The notes below the pieces were generated by a model. The model saw nothing but the letters and a program-made list of their open reading frames with translations. It was not told the origin of the DNA and searched no databases. The position numbers and the translations under genes are program-made. Of a stretch of 64,000 nt of DNA, positions 9,063 to 17,184 are shown piece after piece (the first letter of the stretch is position 1; each line of letters starts with the position of its first letter). This DNA comes from Oscillospiraceae bacterium. Its GTDB lineage: Bacteria > Bacillota > Clostridia > Lachnospirales > Lachnospiraceae. Where the stretch lies: the NCBI GenBank assembly GCA_021771715.1, contig JAETOO010000010.1:1-64000 (forward strand). Direction: 5' to 3'.

Positions 9063-9880
9063 AAATTGATATCCTCTCCTTGTCCTCTGTTTTTGTCTGT
9101 CCTGTTCGGTCGGCCGCGCATCTGCGCCCGCTTGGTCCCGGCAGCCGCGCGCTTACGTCCGCTTGGTCCCGACGGCCGTGCGCCTACGTCCGCTTGGTCC
9201 CGGCCGCCTTGCGCCCGCAGCAGTCCGCCTGCTCCTCCTCGTCGCTCTGCCCCCGCCCTGCTCTTTGGCTTTATTCTCCCTGCCAGAAGGCTGCACACAG
9301 CCGAGGTACAGGAACATCCGATGCAGATATAGAACGGAAGCAGAATCCCCATGAAGAAGCGGACAAAGAGGAAATAGCAGACCACCGGAAACAATTCGAC
9401 GGCGATCATCAGGAGGGATCTCGGCAGATTCCGCACTGCCATGCCAAGCGCCAGCTTCATCCGCTCCCCAAAGCCCTCTGTCTGCTCCCAGGGCAGGACA
9501 AAGCACCAGGAAAAAATCAGAAGCCACAGAACTCCCAGGCTCCCGACCACCGGCATCGTGAGCTTTAAGAGCGATTCTCCCAGCACATCCGCGGCCACCG
9601 CCACGTCAAACACCAGCAGGCTCCCTGTTGCCAGAAGAAGCAGCCACGGCAGCAGCGCGCGCTTAAAGTTCCGGATCAGCGCCTGCACGTACGTCCGGTG
9701 CAGGCTCCCCTCTGTCCCCTCCGCCATCCGGGCGAGCGTCTCGTGCATCGCGCCAAGCGCCGCCCCGATCGTCACGACCGGCAGACAGGTGAGCAGAAAC
9801 AACAGATTCAAAATCACATAATCCGCAAGTCTCCCCATAAAAGAAAAGAACGGATTGTCCATATCAAGCAGCGTGTTCAC
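9059..9880 (-). CDS. YesL-family (DUF624) membrane protein with a repeat-derived tail
   Basis: A 273-residue protein. The first 205 or so residues match YesL/DUF624: the start LDMDNPFFSFMGRLADYVILN, four to five membrane helices, and a conserved central segment. YesL proteins accompany sugar ABC transporters in Firmicutes, but their exact role is not established. The last 65 or so residues are Arg/Gly/Ala/Pro-rich and come from a 31-base tandem repeat (9129-9221) that changes reading frame at each unit, so this tail looks like recent junk extension. The start is GTG at 9880, overlapping the previous stop by four bases and preceded by GGAGG at nine bases. Confidence 0.85.
   Translation of the reverse strand: MNTLLDMDNPFFSFMGRLADYVILNLLFLLTCLPVVTIGAALGAMHETLARMAEGTEGSLHRTYVQALIRNFKRALLPWLLLLATGSLLVFDVAVAADVLGESLLKLTMPVVGSLGVLWLLIFSWCFVLPWEQTEGFGERMKLALGMAVRNLPRSLLMIAVELFPVVCYFLFVRFFMGILLPFYICIGCSCTSAVCSLLAGRIKPKSRAGAERRGGAGGLLRAQGGRDQADVGARPSGPSGRKRAAAGTKRAQMRGRPNRTDKNRGQGEDINL
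9129..9221. repeat. 31-bp tandem repeat, three imperfect copies, in the 3' end of the YesL gene
   Basis: The segment CGCTTGGTCCCG recurs at 9129, 9160 and 9191, an exact 31-base period, each followed by a GC-rich variable stretch. Because 31 is not a multiple of three, each copy is read in a different frame, so the encoded tail is not a protein repeat. Confidence 0.85.
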
Positions 9881-10497
9881 GACGCCTCGCCTCCTCCTGT
9901 CAAAAGATACGCGCAGAGTCTGCCCGTCTCTTCCGTATGTTCACCGTCCGCGGGAAAAATCACCATCATAGGATCTGCAGAGGGATCCTCAATTTTCCCG
10001 GCGAACACCGTCTGCCGCAGCGGAATGCAGTCTGTCCCGTCCTCTGCAAGCGTCCGGATCTCGCCGCCCAGGCTTTTGCAGTACCTCAGAAAGCTCTCCG
10101 GCAGGATCACGACATCCAGCTCTCCCTGCGACCACCCAAAGAAAAATTTTTCGTAGTCGCTCTCGTTGTTTCCCTGCTCCGCGTGGCCCGGATAGCTGAT
10201 GTGATACTCGGAATCCACCCGCACGGTTTCTTCCTCCAGATCAAGCGCCTGTGCAATCTCTTCTCTCAGCGCTCTGTCCCGTTCCTGATCCGCGCGCTCA
10301 TTTACAATGACACAGGCGAGCGAAAGATTCCGCCCGCCCGCAGTCACATGATACACAATCAGTACAAACAAACCGATTCCAAGAAAGGTGAGCAAAATAT
10401 GATACCAGTAATACTCCGCAATATATTCCGCCGTCTGCGTGCCGTCCATGTCCTCTGTCGCCCTTTGGATCTTCCGGATCCATTTGTACCAAAGCAT
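9877..10497 (-). CDS. Membrane-anchored protein of unknown function in the sugar operon
   Basis: A 206-residue protein I do not recognise. It has one clear membrane helix near residues 32-52 (HILLTFLGIGLFVLIVYHV). The extracytoplasmic region after it has an alternating alpha/beta look, including ACVIVNER and LDVVILPESFLRYCKSLG, a phrase reminiscent of the ligand-binding fold of periplasmic binding proteins. It sits between the second permease and YesL. It is translated from an ATG with AGGAGG upstream, and its stop overlaps the YesL start. A membrane-tethered accessory to the transporter is an inference from position only. Similar single-helix proteins occur beside YesL in Lachnospiraceae sugar loci. 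Confidence 0.6.
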   Translation of the reverse strand: MLWYKWIRKIQRATEDMDGTQTAEYIAEYYWYHILLTFLGIGLFVLIVYHVTAGGRNLSLACVIVNERADQERDRALREEIAQALDLEEETVRVDSEYHISYPGHAEQGNNESDYEKFFFGWSQGELDVVILPESFLRYCKSLGGEIRTLAEDGTDCIPLRQTVFAGKIEDPSADPMMVIFPADGEHTEETGRLCAYLLTGGGEAS

Positions 10498-10519
10498 CGC
10501 ATTTCCTCCTGCTCCTGTC

Positions 10520-11368
10520 TCAGCCCTTGACTGCGCCCGCCGCCATGCCGCTGTACACCTGCTTCTGGAAAATCAGGAAGATGACCAGAATCGGGATGAT
10601 CGTGATCAACACGCCCGCGCAGATGTAATTGTACTTGCTCCCGTAAGGGCCCGTGAACGTATAGAGCGCCGTCGATATGGTGCGAAGCTCCGGTTTCTGC
10701 AGATACAGGTTCGACGCATAGTATTCATTGTACACGCTCACGCCCTTGAGCACCAGCGTCGTCATGATCGCCGGCTTTAAGAGTGGGAACAGGATGCGGA
10801 AAAACACGCCGAAGTACGTGCAGCCGTCCATCGTGGCCGATTCATCCAGCGACACCGGCAGATTCTCAAAGAACTGCAGGAACAGGTAGATCGAGACGAT
10901 GTCCGTCCCCATCAGCACAATCATGTAGCCGTACAGATGGTTGATCAGCCCAAGAGAGTACATGATCTGATAGATCGTGACCTGCATGGCGATGCCGGGC
11001 AGCAGCGATGCGAACAGGAACAGACTCTCGATCAGGTTTCTCCCCGGAAAGCGGAAGCGGTTCAGGATGTACGCCAGCATCGCGCTGATGAACACGGAGC
11101 AGGTGAGCACCACAACGAGCACCAGGAACGTATTCAGGAAGCACCGCGCCATGTTTGCCTTTGTGATCGCTTCCTTGAAGTTCTCCAGATAGAGGAACGA
11201 GTGCGGCAGTTCCAGCACCGAGCCCTGCGCGTACTCCTCCTCCGTCTTGAACGCGGTGAACACACAGACGACGACCGGTGTGACTGCAATCACAGAGGCC
11301 AGCACCAGGATCACGTATTTCAGCACGTCAAACAGTGTCCCCACGAAAGATTTTTTCATCCGAATCAT
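10520..11368 (-). CDS. Carbohydrate ABC transporter permease (MalG/LacG-type)
   Basis: A protein of about 282 residues with six predicted membrane helices. The EAA-type cytoplasmic loop is near residues 165-185 (LDESATMDGCTYFGVFFRI), the docking site for the ATPase. The C-terminal GMAAGAVKG is typical of the LacG/MalG side of CUT1 importers. The ATG at 11368 follows GAAGGAGG by seven bases. It is one base downstream of the other permease gene, so the two membrane subunits are coupled. No ATPase gene is present in the locus, so a shared MsmX-like ATPase elsewhere is likely; this is common for CUT1 systems in Firmicutes. Confidence 0.93.
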   Translation of the reverse strand: MIRMKKSFVGTLFDVLKYVILVLASVIAVTPVVVCVFTAFKTEEEYAQGSVLELPHSFLYLENFKEAITKANMARCFLNTFLVLVVVLTCSVFISAMLAYILNRFRFPGRNLIESLFLFASLLPGIAMQVTIYQIMYSLGLINHLYGYMIVLMGTDIVSIYLFLQFFENLPVSLDESATMDGCTYFGVFFRILFPLLKPAIMTTLVLKGVSVYNEYYASNLYLQKPELRTISTALYTFTGPYGSKYNYICAGVLITIIPILVIFLIFQKQVYSGMAAGAVKG

Positions 11369-11369
11369 G

Positions 11370-12359
11370 CTATGCCCTCCTTCTCTCCTGTCTCTTCCGA
11401 TCCTTCGCCGCTTTCTTTCTCGCCTTTGCCGCGCTCCTGGACTCATCCTCTGTCCCGTCGTTGAAGACGTACTTGAAGAACAGCTTCTGTCCGATCGTGC
11501 AGATGATGATCAGGATCAGCAGAACCACCGCCATAGCGCTTGCCAGGCCGACCTTCTGCGTCTCGTGTGCGACCGAGTTCATCTGAACAAAGTACGTCGC
11601 CGTCCCGAAGCTTCCGTTCGTGATCACGTACGGCGGCTCAAATGCAGACAGACAGCCGCTGACACAGAGAATGATGTTCAGCACGATGATCGACTTAATG
11701 CTCGGAAGAATGATGTAGCGGAACTGCTGCCAGCGGTTGCAGCCGTCCAGCGAGGCCGCCTCGTACAGATCCGAGTCCACGGACATCATGGCCCCCAGGA
11801 AGAGGATGACGTTCTGTCCGGTGTACCGCCAGACGGAAGTGGCCGCCAGAGCGATGTTGTTGATCTTCGTATTCTGGAGCCACAGCGGCAGATCCTCCAG
11901 TTCCATGCCGAACGCCTGCAAAATGGTGTCCAGCACGTATCCGTGAAAGTAGAAGAATTTGAAGATAAATCCGATCGCGATTCCGCAGATCAGATACGGG
12001 AAGAACAACGCCGCCTTGAATACCGACTCTCCCTTTACCTTAAACACAAACATCGTCGCAAAGAGCAGTGCCAGCGCGAGCTGTACCACGCCGCCGCCCA
12101 TGTAGTAGAGGCTGACCAGCAGGGAACCGAACAGATCCTTGTTTTTGAAGACCTTTATGTAGTTGTTCCAGCCCACAAATTTCCGTTCTCCGATATATTT
12201 CATATTGTAGAAGGAGAACTGGATCATCTTTAAAAAGGGGATATAAGTAAACAGCAGCAGAAGAAGAAGCGGAACCGCCATGAAGAGCACAATGATCAGG
12301 ACGCGCTGCACCTCTCTTTTCATAATCCACTGTTTCAAAGAGCCAGGCTGCTTATTCAT
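11370..12359 (-). CDS. Carbohydrate ABC transporter permease (MalF/LacF-type)
   Basis: A protein of about 329 residues, the MalF/LacF-like subunit. It has six membrane helices and an EAA-like loop with DLYEAASLDGCNRWQQFRYI. The start at 12359 has AAGGAGG ten bases upstream; a longer in-frame start exists but would remove that site. The C-terminal tail (after FKYVFND) is rich in Lys, Arg and Ala. The substrate is inferred from the neighbours (alpha-galactosidase, beta-mannosidase, GH5 enzyme) to be a manno- or gluco-manno-oligosaccharide. It lies 70 bases downstream of the substrate-binding protein gene. Confidence 0.93.
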   Translation of the reverse strand: MNKQPGSLKQWIMKREVQRVLIIVLFMAVPLLLLLLFTYIPFLKMIQFSFYNMKYIGERKFVGWNNYIKVFKNKDLFGSLLVSLYYMGGGVVQLALALLFATMFVFKVKGESVFKAALFFPYLICGIAIGFIFKFFYFHGYVLDTILQAFGMELEDLPLWLQNTKINNIALAATSVWRYTGQNVILFLGAMMSVDSDLYEAASLDGCNRWQQFRYIILPSIKSIIVLNIILCVSGCLSAFEPPYVITNGSFGTATYFVQMNSVAHETQKVGLASAMAVVLLILIIICTIGQKLFFKYVFNDGTEDESRSAAKARKKAAKDRKRQERRRA

Positions 12360-12429
12360 CTCCCTTACCTCCTTATCTGTTGCCGTCCCGCGCACAGCAG
12401 GACGGCTTATATTTCTTTGGATATCAGTC

Positions 12430-13761
12430 TTACTCCGTCACTTCTACGTCGAGCATCTCCTGCGCCTCGGTCCACCGCTCATTCCACTCGTTCATGATGT
12501 CGTCAAACGGTTCTCCGGAAAGCGCGCCCTCCACGATCTTCGCGATATTCGCGTCCGTCAGCACCTCCGACTCATTCTCAAGCTCCTTCTTCAGTCCGGA
12601 GACCTCCTCCTTCGCGTTCGTCATCATCTCGAGGCCGCTGAAGTTTGCAAGGCTCTCCGGGACCTCCTGGTCCTTGCGCTCCGGGATATTTCCCTCGTCC
12701 GCCATGATCGGAGACTCCTCGATCAGCCATTTTACGTAAACCATCGACGCCAGCTGATTCTCCTCGCTCGCCTGGTTGTTGATGCCGTAGCAGTAGTTGG
12801 AATTTACCAGCAGCGCCTGCACGCCGTCTACCGTGATCGGCATCGGGATATAGTCGATCACGCTCGGATCCTCCGCCAGATCCTTGCACTGATTGATTCC
12901 CCAGCTCTGCAGCACCATCGTCGCGATCTCGCCGCTGCCGATCCGCGCCTTGGAGCTCTCCCAGTCGGTGGAAGCCGGGTCCTCCTCCACCAGCCCGCGC
13001 GCAACAGACTCATAGAGCATGTAGAACAGTGCATACGGTCCGTACATCCCATCGTCCGGCTTCGCGAACGGATTCTGCTTGTGCGGCATGATATTTTCTA
13101 CATAGTTCGGGTCTGCGTTCGTCGGAACGCCGATGTATCCGGTCCACTGCCCCAGCGGCCAGCCGTCCGCAAAGTTCGTGTACAGCGGAATCGCCTCGGT
13201 GTTGTCCTTGATCTTCTGCAGATCCTCCAGGAACTCATCCGGAGTCTTCGGGTACTCCGTGATTCCCGCATCCGCCCAGACCTTCTTGTTGATCAGAATG
13301 CCCGGCGTGTTTCCGCCGTTCGGAATCCCGTACACCTGATCCCCGTCCGTATTCGCTGCCACATTGTAGTACACCTCGTCCATCGCGCCGTACTCGCCCA
13401 GGACCGCAAAGTAATTGCCGAGCTCCGTCTTGTCCACCGAATCCGGGATAAAGCAGATGTCGCCCCAGTCTCCGCCGCTCGTCAGGCGGAGCGTCACAGC
13501 CTCCGCGTAGTCGGTGACTGCCTCATAGGTCACATGGATATTCGGGAACTTCTCGTTGAACAGCTCCGCATAGCCTGCATACACGGTATCCACGATGTCC
13601 GTGCGGTCTGTCAGGATCTTGATGTCCGCCTCCAGATCCGTATACTCCTCGATGTTCAGCTCGTTGAAAGCCGGAAGCTCAGCCGCCGAGACATTGACGC
13701 CGAGGATCGCTGCCGAGAGAACGATTGCACCTGTCAGTTTTGTTGCTGCATTCCGTTTCAT
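12430..13761 (-). CDS. Sugar ABC transporter substrate-binding protein
   Basis: A 443-residue family 1 extracellular solute-binding protein that delivers oligosaccharide to the two permeases encoded downstream. The N-terminus (MKRNAATKLTGAIVLSAAILGV) is a typical signal sequence. There is no lipobox cysteine after it, which is unusual for a Gram-positive binding protein, because the cleavage site is followed by SAAELPAFN. The mature part has the class-defining NEKFPNIHVTYE and the GDWGDICFIPD hinge segments. It is the first gene of the operon and probably the most highly expressed. The ribosome site is AAGGAGG six bases before the ATG. How it is retained at the cell surface is unclear. Confidence 0.9.
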   Translation of the reverse strand: MKRNAATKLTGAIVLSAAILGVNVSAAELPAFNELNIEEYTDLEADIKILTDRTDIVDTVYAGYAELFNEKFPNIHVTYEAVTDYAEAVTLRLTSGGDWGDICFIPDSVDKTELGNYFAVLGEYGAMDEVYYNVAANTDGDQVYGIPNGGNTPGILINKKVWADAGITEYPKTPDEFLEDLQKIKDNTEAIPLYTNFADGWPLGQWTGYIGVPTNADPNYVENIMPHKQNPFAKPDDGMYGPYALFYMLYESVARGLVEEDPASTDWESSKARIGSGEIATMVLQSWGINQCKDLAEDPSVIDYIPMPITVDGVQALLVNSNYCYGINNQASEENQLASMVYVKWLIEESPIMADEGNIPERKDQEVPESLANFSGLEMMTNAKEEVSGLKKELENESEVLTDANIAKIVEGALSGEPFDDIMNEWNERWTEAQEMLDVEVTE

Positions 13762-13788
13762 AATGTTCCTCCTTTGATTAATTTAAGT

Positions 13789-13819
13789 AAGTAATTACTT
13801 TAGATTTAATGAGACTATA
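13789..13819 (-). promoter_or_regulatory. Operon promoter -10 box and palindromic candidate operator
   Basis: Upstream of the binding-protein gene the minus strand has a TATAGT -10 box (13814-13819). No good -35 lies at the right distance; the best match, GATTAC, has 18-base spacing. The perfect 12-bp palindrome AAGTAATTACTT (13789-13800) starts about seven bases after the expected transcription start. A weak -35 suggests an activator (the divergent AraC protein), and the palindrome suggests a repressor site. The assignment is inferred from position. Confidence 0.5.
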
Positions 13820-13937
13820 CCATGATTTTTTTCTGATGTAATCAATCATCCTTGCTTTTTATCCATGATTCTTGCAAATCTCTTAATTTTTGTCTACTTA
13901 TTCCAGTTTTTAAGCAGTTAAACTGTGCATTTTTACG

Positions 13938-13967
13938 GGTTTCCTTTTCTCCGGAAACCATTATAAT
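13938..13967 (+). promoter_or_regulatory. Promoter of the AraC-type gene with overlapping inverted repeat
   Basis: On the plus strand TATAAT (13962-13967) lies 56 bases before the AraC gene. The region where its -35 should be is covered by a 7-bp inverted repeat, GGTTTCC (13938-13944) and GGAAACC (13953-13959). An inverted repeat over the -35 is a common layout for an autoregulated gene. Confidence 0.5.
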
Positions 13968-14022
13968 AGAAGTGTACCATTTTTTACATTTTAACTTAAA
14001 TTAATTAAATGAGGAATCAAAC

Positions 14023-14952
14023 ATGAAAGAAAACAGTGCTCTGCCGTCCTATCCGTCTCTCCTGCAGTCTGTCCGGTCCGCGAGACAATCCGGCGTCCCG
14101 GTTCCTGCTCAGATGCTCTTTCCCACCTGCTATACATATTCCGGCCCACAGACGCACGCACGCATCCCGGACCGGTATCTCAGAGTGATCGGCGGAGGAA
14201 GCGTGAATCTGGCCCCGGGCGTTTCTGCGGCTCTGGAGCCTGTGGACGGGATGTTTCTGATCGACACGCTCTGCGGCGGCGGCTCCGTCACCTGCCGGGA
14301 GGCCAACCGCCGCGTCGCTCCCGGCTCTCTGGCGCTCGTGGACGGGAGCAACCCTTTTTCCTTATCTACAGAGCGGCAGTCGTGGTCGTTCCGGATTTTT
14401 TTCCTCGCCGGCGCTGACCTGGACCTGTTTCTCCCCTGCCTGCCCTCTGTCCATTTCACCCGGAAACACGATTCGCCCCCGCTCGCAATGCTCGCCGAGA
14501 CACTGGCGGCCTTTCCCGGCGAGATCGATTCCCGGTCGCTTCTGGACATGCACCGCACGCTCACCAACCTTCTGACAGAGGTCTGCCTGTCGGCTCCCGC
14601 TCAGGCGCCTGCCACCTGCAGCCAGACGCACACTCCCTATCTGCAGGATATGCACGCCTACATTCACGACCTCAGGCACCGCGCCTTCTCCCTCTCCGCC
14701 CTGGAGGACCGCTACGGAATCAGCCGGTATCGACTGTGCAGGGAATATCAGACAGCCTTCCGCACGTCTCCGCTAAAGGATTTCAACCACATCCGGATTC
14801 TAGAGGCAAAAAAACTGCTGCTGACCACAAACCTGCAGGTGCAGGAAGTCAGCAGCAGCGTCGGTTATGACAATGTCAGCCACTTTATCAATCTGTTTAA
14901 ATCGGAAACCGGCCGGACGCCGAACGCATTCCGCCACATTTCCCGGACATAA
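14023..14952 (+). CDS. AraC-family transcriptional regulator
   Basis: A 309-residue regulator. The N-terminal half (residues 30-150) has the beta-rich ligand-sensing look of the AraC cupin type, with RVAPGSLALVDGSNPFSL. The C-terminal 100 residues form the two helix-turn-helix motifs, ending with VSSSVGYDNVSHFINLFKSETGRTPNAFR, a textbook AraC signature. It is the only gene in this locus read on the plus strand, divergent from the binding-protein operon, and probably activates it when oligosaccharide is present. It converges with the LacI gene that ends at 14999, 47 bases away. No strong ribosome site was seen beyond GAGGAA about ten bases upstream. Confidence 0.93.
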   Translation: MKENSALPSYPSLLQSVRSARQSGVPVPAQMLFPTCYTYSGPQTHARIPDRYLRVIGGGSVNLAPGVSAALEPVDGMFLIDTLCGGGSVTCREANRRVAPGSLALVDGSNPFSLSTERQSWSFRIFFLAGADLDLFLPCLPSVHFTRKHDSPPLAMLAETLAAFPGEIDSRSLLDMHRTLTNLLTEVCLSAPAQAPATCSQTHTPYLQDMHAYIHDLRHRAFSLSALEDRYGISRYRLCREYQTAFRTSPLKDFNHIRILEAKKLLLTTNLQVQEVSSSVGYDNVSHFINLFKSETGRTPNAFRHISRT

Positions 14953-14998
14953 CCCCGCATCCGGCAGAGGGCCCGCCGTTTCCGGCAATCAGCCGCGC

Positions 14999-16054
14999 TC
15001 AGGCGAAGGGAACTGCAGGCCCGATTCGTCTCGCGCTGTTCCCTTCTATGAAGCGGCCTCCTATCACAGTAATTCCTCCCATATCGTTCGGACTCTCTAT
15101 CTTTTTCAGAATGCGACTGACCGTTTTCACCGCCATCAGCCTGGCGTCGATCTCGTACGTCGTGATGCGGATATCCGGGTTCCCCTTAGGCAGATGGTTG
15201 TCGAAGCCCACCACCGAGACGTCCTCCGGCACGCGCAGCCCTCTCGCCTCCAGCGCCCGAATCAGCACGGCCGCCGTCACGTCACAGTTGCAGAAGTATG
15301 CCGTGGGTGCTGTCTCAGCTTTCGGATCCTCCGGAAGCCGGAGCGCCTCAGCGCCAAGCAAAGCGCCGCTTTCCCGGTCCCGGTCCTCGATCAGCCACTC
15401 CTTCTTCGCCTCGAGCCCGCGTTCCAGCAATGCCTTGACATAGCCCAGATAGCGGTCGTCGATGCTCGATGTCGTCAGAAAAGTGCCCACGAACCCGATC
15501 CTCCGGTGCCCAAGCGACAGAAGATAGTCCGTCAGCTCATAGCCTCCGCCGATGTTGTCGCTGATGACCGTGTCCCTTCTGGATGGCCCAAGCTCCGAGT
15601 CCAGGCAGATCAGCGGAATCTCCCCGCCGAAAGCGCGGTAGAGAGACTCCATGTAGCCGCGCTTCAGATTGCCCACGATCACTGCCCCGTCCACCCGCTT
15701 TTCCTCCAGCAGCTTCGGAAGCATCCCCGCCGCCTCCGTCGGACCGCTGATAATCTCCAGCACCGAGACGCACTCCTTTTCCAGCACGCGCTCCGCCAGC
15801 TTCTGGTATAGCGCCCAGTAGAAGGACTGATGATTTTCCAGAAAACGCTCCGCAATGATCACCCCGATCGTCCGCGGAATTTTCTGATTGTGGGCGCGCC
15901 TGCTCTTGCGGTAGCCAAGCTCAGCAGCCGTCTGCTGAATCCGCAGCCTGAGCTCGTCGCTGACTCCCTTCTGATCCTTCAGCGCCTTTGAGACCGTGAC
16001 CGCACTCACGCCAAGCAGCTTCCCGATCTCCTCCAATGTCACTCTCTTCCCCAT
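14999..16054 (-). CDS. LacI-family transcriptional regulator (first of three)
   Basis: A protein of about 351 residues. The N-terminal LacI helix-turn-helix reads LEEIGKLLGVSAVTVSKALK near residues 6-25, followed by the hinge-type IQQTAAELGY. The remaining periplasmic-binding-like domain has VIISDN-like and VVGFDN motifs (SVVGFDNHLPKGN near 270) that bind a sugar effector. The start at 16054 is set by GGAGGAGG immediately upstream. It is the last gene of a tandem of three LacI-type genes with 44-50 base gaps, so all three are probably one transcript. Its target is unknown; a repressor of the nearby glycan operon is a reasonable guess. Confidence 0.93.
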   Translation of the reverse strand: MGKRVTLEEIGKLLGVSAVTVSKALKDQKGVSDELRLRIQQTAAELGYRKSRRAHNQKIPRTIGVIIAERFLENHQSFYWALYQKLAERVLEKECVSVLEIISGPTEAAGMLPKLLEEKRVDGAVIVGNLKRGYMESLYRAFGGEIPLICLDSELGPSRRDTVISDNIGGGYELTDYLLSLGHRRIGFVGTFLTTSSIDDRYLGYVKALLERGLEAKKEWLIEDRDRESGALLGAEALRLPEDPKAETAPTAYFCNCDVTAAVLIRALEARGLRVPEDVSVVGFDNHLPKGNPDIRITTYEIDARLMAVKTVSRILKKIESPNDMGGITVIGGRFIEGNSARRIGPAVPFA

Positions 16055-16097
16055 ATTCCTCCTCCGCTGTACCATGTACTTTGAGCGGACGCAGCCT

Positions 16098-17135
16098 TCA
16101 TCTCCCGGCTCCGCCGCCTGCCTTTGACACGCTGCTGCGCTCCACGATATAGCTGTCGATGTAGTGCGTCACGTGCGGGAGCATCGGCGCCATGATTCGT
16201 CTTTGCATGAGTTCCACTGCCTTTTCTGCCATCCGGTCAAAATCCACATGGTACGTCGTCAGCCGGTCCGCGAAATCATTTCCGTACAGATAGTCGTCGT
16301 AACCGATCACCGAGATATCCTCCGGTACCCGGAGTCCCCGCTTCCTCAGCGCATTGTACAGAAAGCCCGCAGAGTAATCGCTGCTGCAGGCAAACGCTGA
16401 GGGAAGCCGCCCGGGAAGCCGGATCTCCCCCGCATCCTCCGTTCTGACGTCCCGGTCCTCCAGAAGCCACTCCGGGTCGGGGGTGATTCCGTACTCCCGC
16501 ATACACTTCCAATATCCGTAATACCGCTCCAGGACATTCGCGGAGGTACGCACGCTCCCCACAAATCCGATCTGCCGGTGTCCCCGCTCTGCCAGGTATT
16601 TCGTCGCGCGGTACATCCCGGTATAATTGTCCGAGAGCACGGAATCGCACTGATAACCCGGCCGGTCAAAATCGAGCAGCACGATCGGCCCTCTCCTCTT
16701 TCTCAGGATCTGCCTCATGCAGACGTCCGGCACCCGGCCGATGATGAAAAAACCGTCTATCTGTTCTCTGGAAAGGAGGGTCGGCTCCTGCACGCTGCCC
16801 TTTCTCTCATCGAACACTTCCAGCATCGTCAGAATGTTCTTCCCGAAGCACGCATTCACAACACTCTGGTACATCTCCCAGTAAAAGGAGGTCTTTTCAC
16901 TCATATACATGTTGGAGCTGATCACCCCCAGCGTGATCGTCTTTGACGAACTCCTCTTCTCCCGCTCGCCCGGGTCGTAGCCCAGCCGGGCTGCCTTTTC
17001 CAGAATCCGGCTCCTCACTTCGCTGCTGACGCCTGCTTTTCCAGCCAGCGCATTGGAGACCGTCACGGTGCTGACGCCCACAGCCTCAGCAATCTGCCGC
17101 ATCGTTACTTTTTTCTTTGTGTTCTGCACAGGCAT
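16098..17135 (-). CDS. LacI-family transcriptional regulator (second of three)
   Basis: A protein of about 345 residues. The helix-turn-helix is MRQIAEAVGVSTVTVSNALA near residues 12-31, followed by KAGVSSEVRSRILEKAARLGYD. The effector domain carries VLLDFDRPGYQCDSVLSDN and the C-terminal VIGYDDYLYGNDFADR segment. The ATG at 17135 has AAGGAAC about ten bases upstream; an upstream in-frame start would overlap the third regulator's end. It is similar in layout to its two neighbours but clearly different in sequence, so this is not a simple recent duplication. It probably belongs to the same operon as the other two. Confidence 0.93.
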   Translation of the reverse strand: MPVQNTKKKVTMRQIAEAVGVSTVTVSNALAGKAGVSSEVRSRILEKAARLGYDPGEREKRSSSKTITLGVISSNMYMSEKTSFYWEMYQSVVNACFGKNILTMLEVFDERKGSVQEPTLLSREQIDGFFIIGRVPDVCMRQILRKRRGPIVLLDFDRPGYQCDSVLSDNYTGMYRATKYLAERGHRQIGFVGSVRTSANVLERYYGYWKCMREYGITPDPEWLLEDRDVRTEDAGEIRLPGRLPSAFACSSDYSAGFLYNALRKRGLRVPEDISVIGYDDYLYGNDFADRLTTYHVDFDRMAEKAVELMQRRIMAPMLPHVTHYIDSYIVERSSVSKAGGGAGR

Positions 17136-17184
17136 CGTCACACGTTCCTTCCCGCTCTGTCCGGATTTCTTTCTGTCCGATTCT

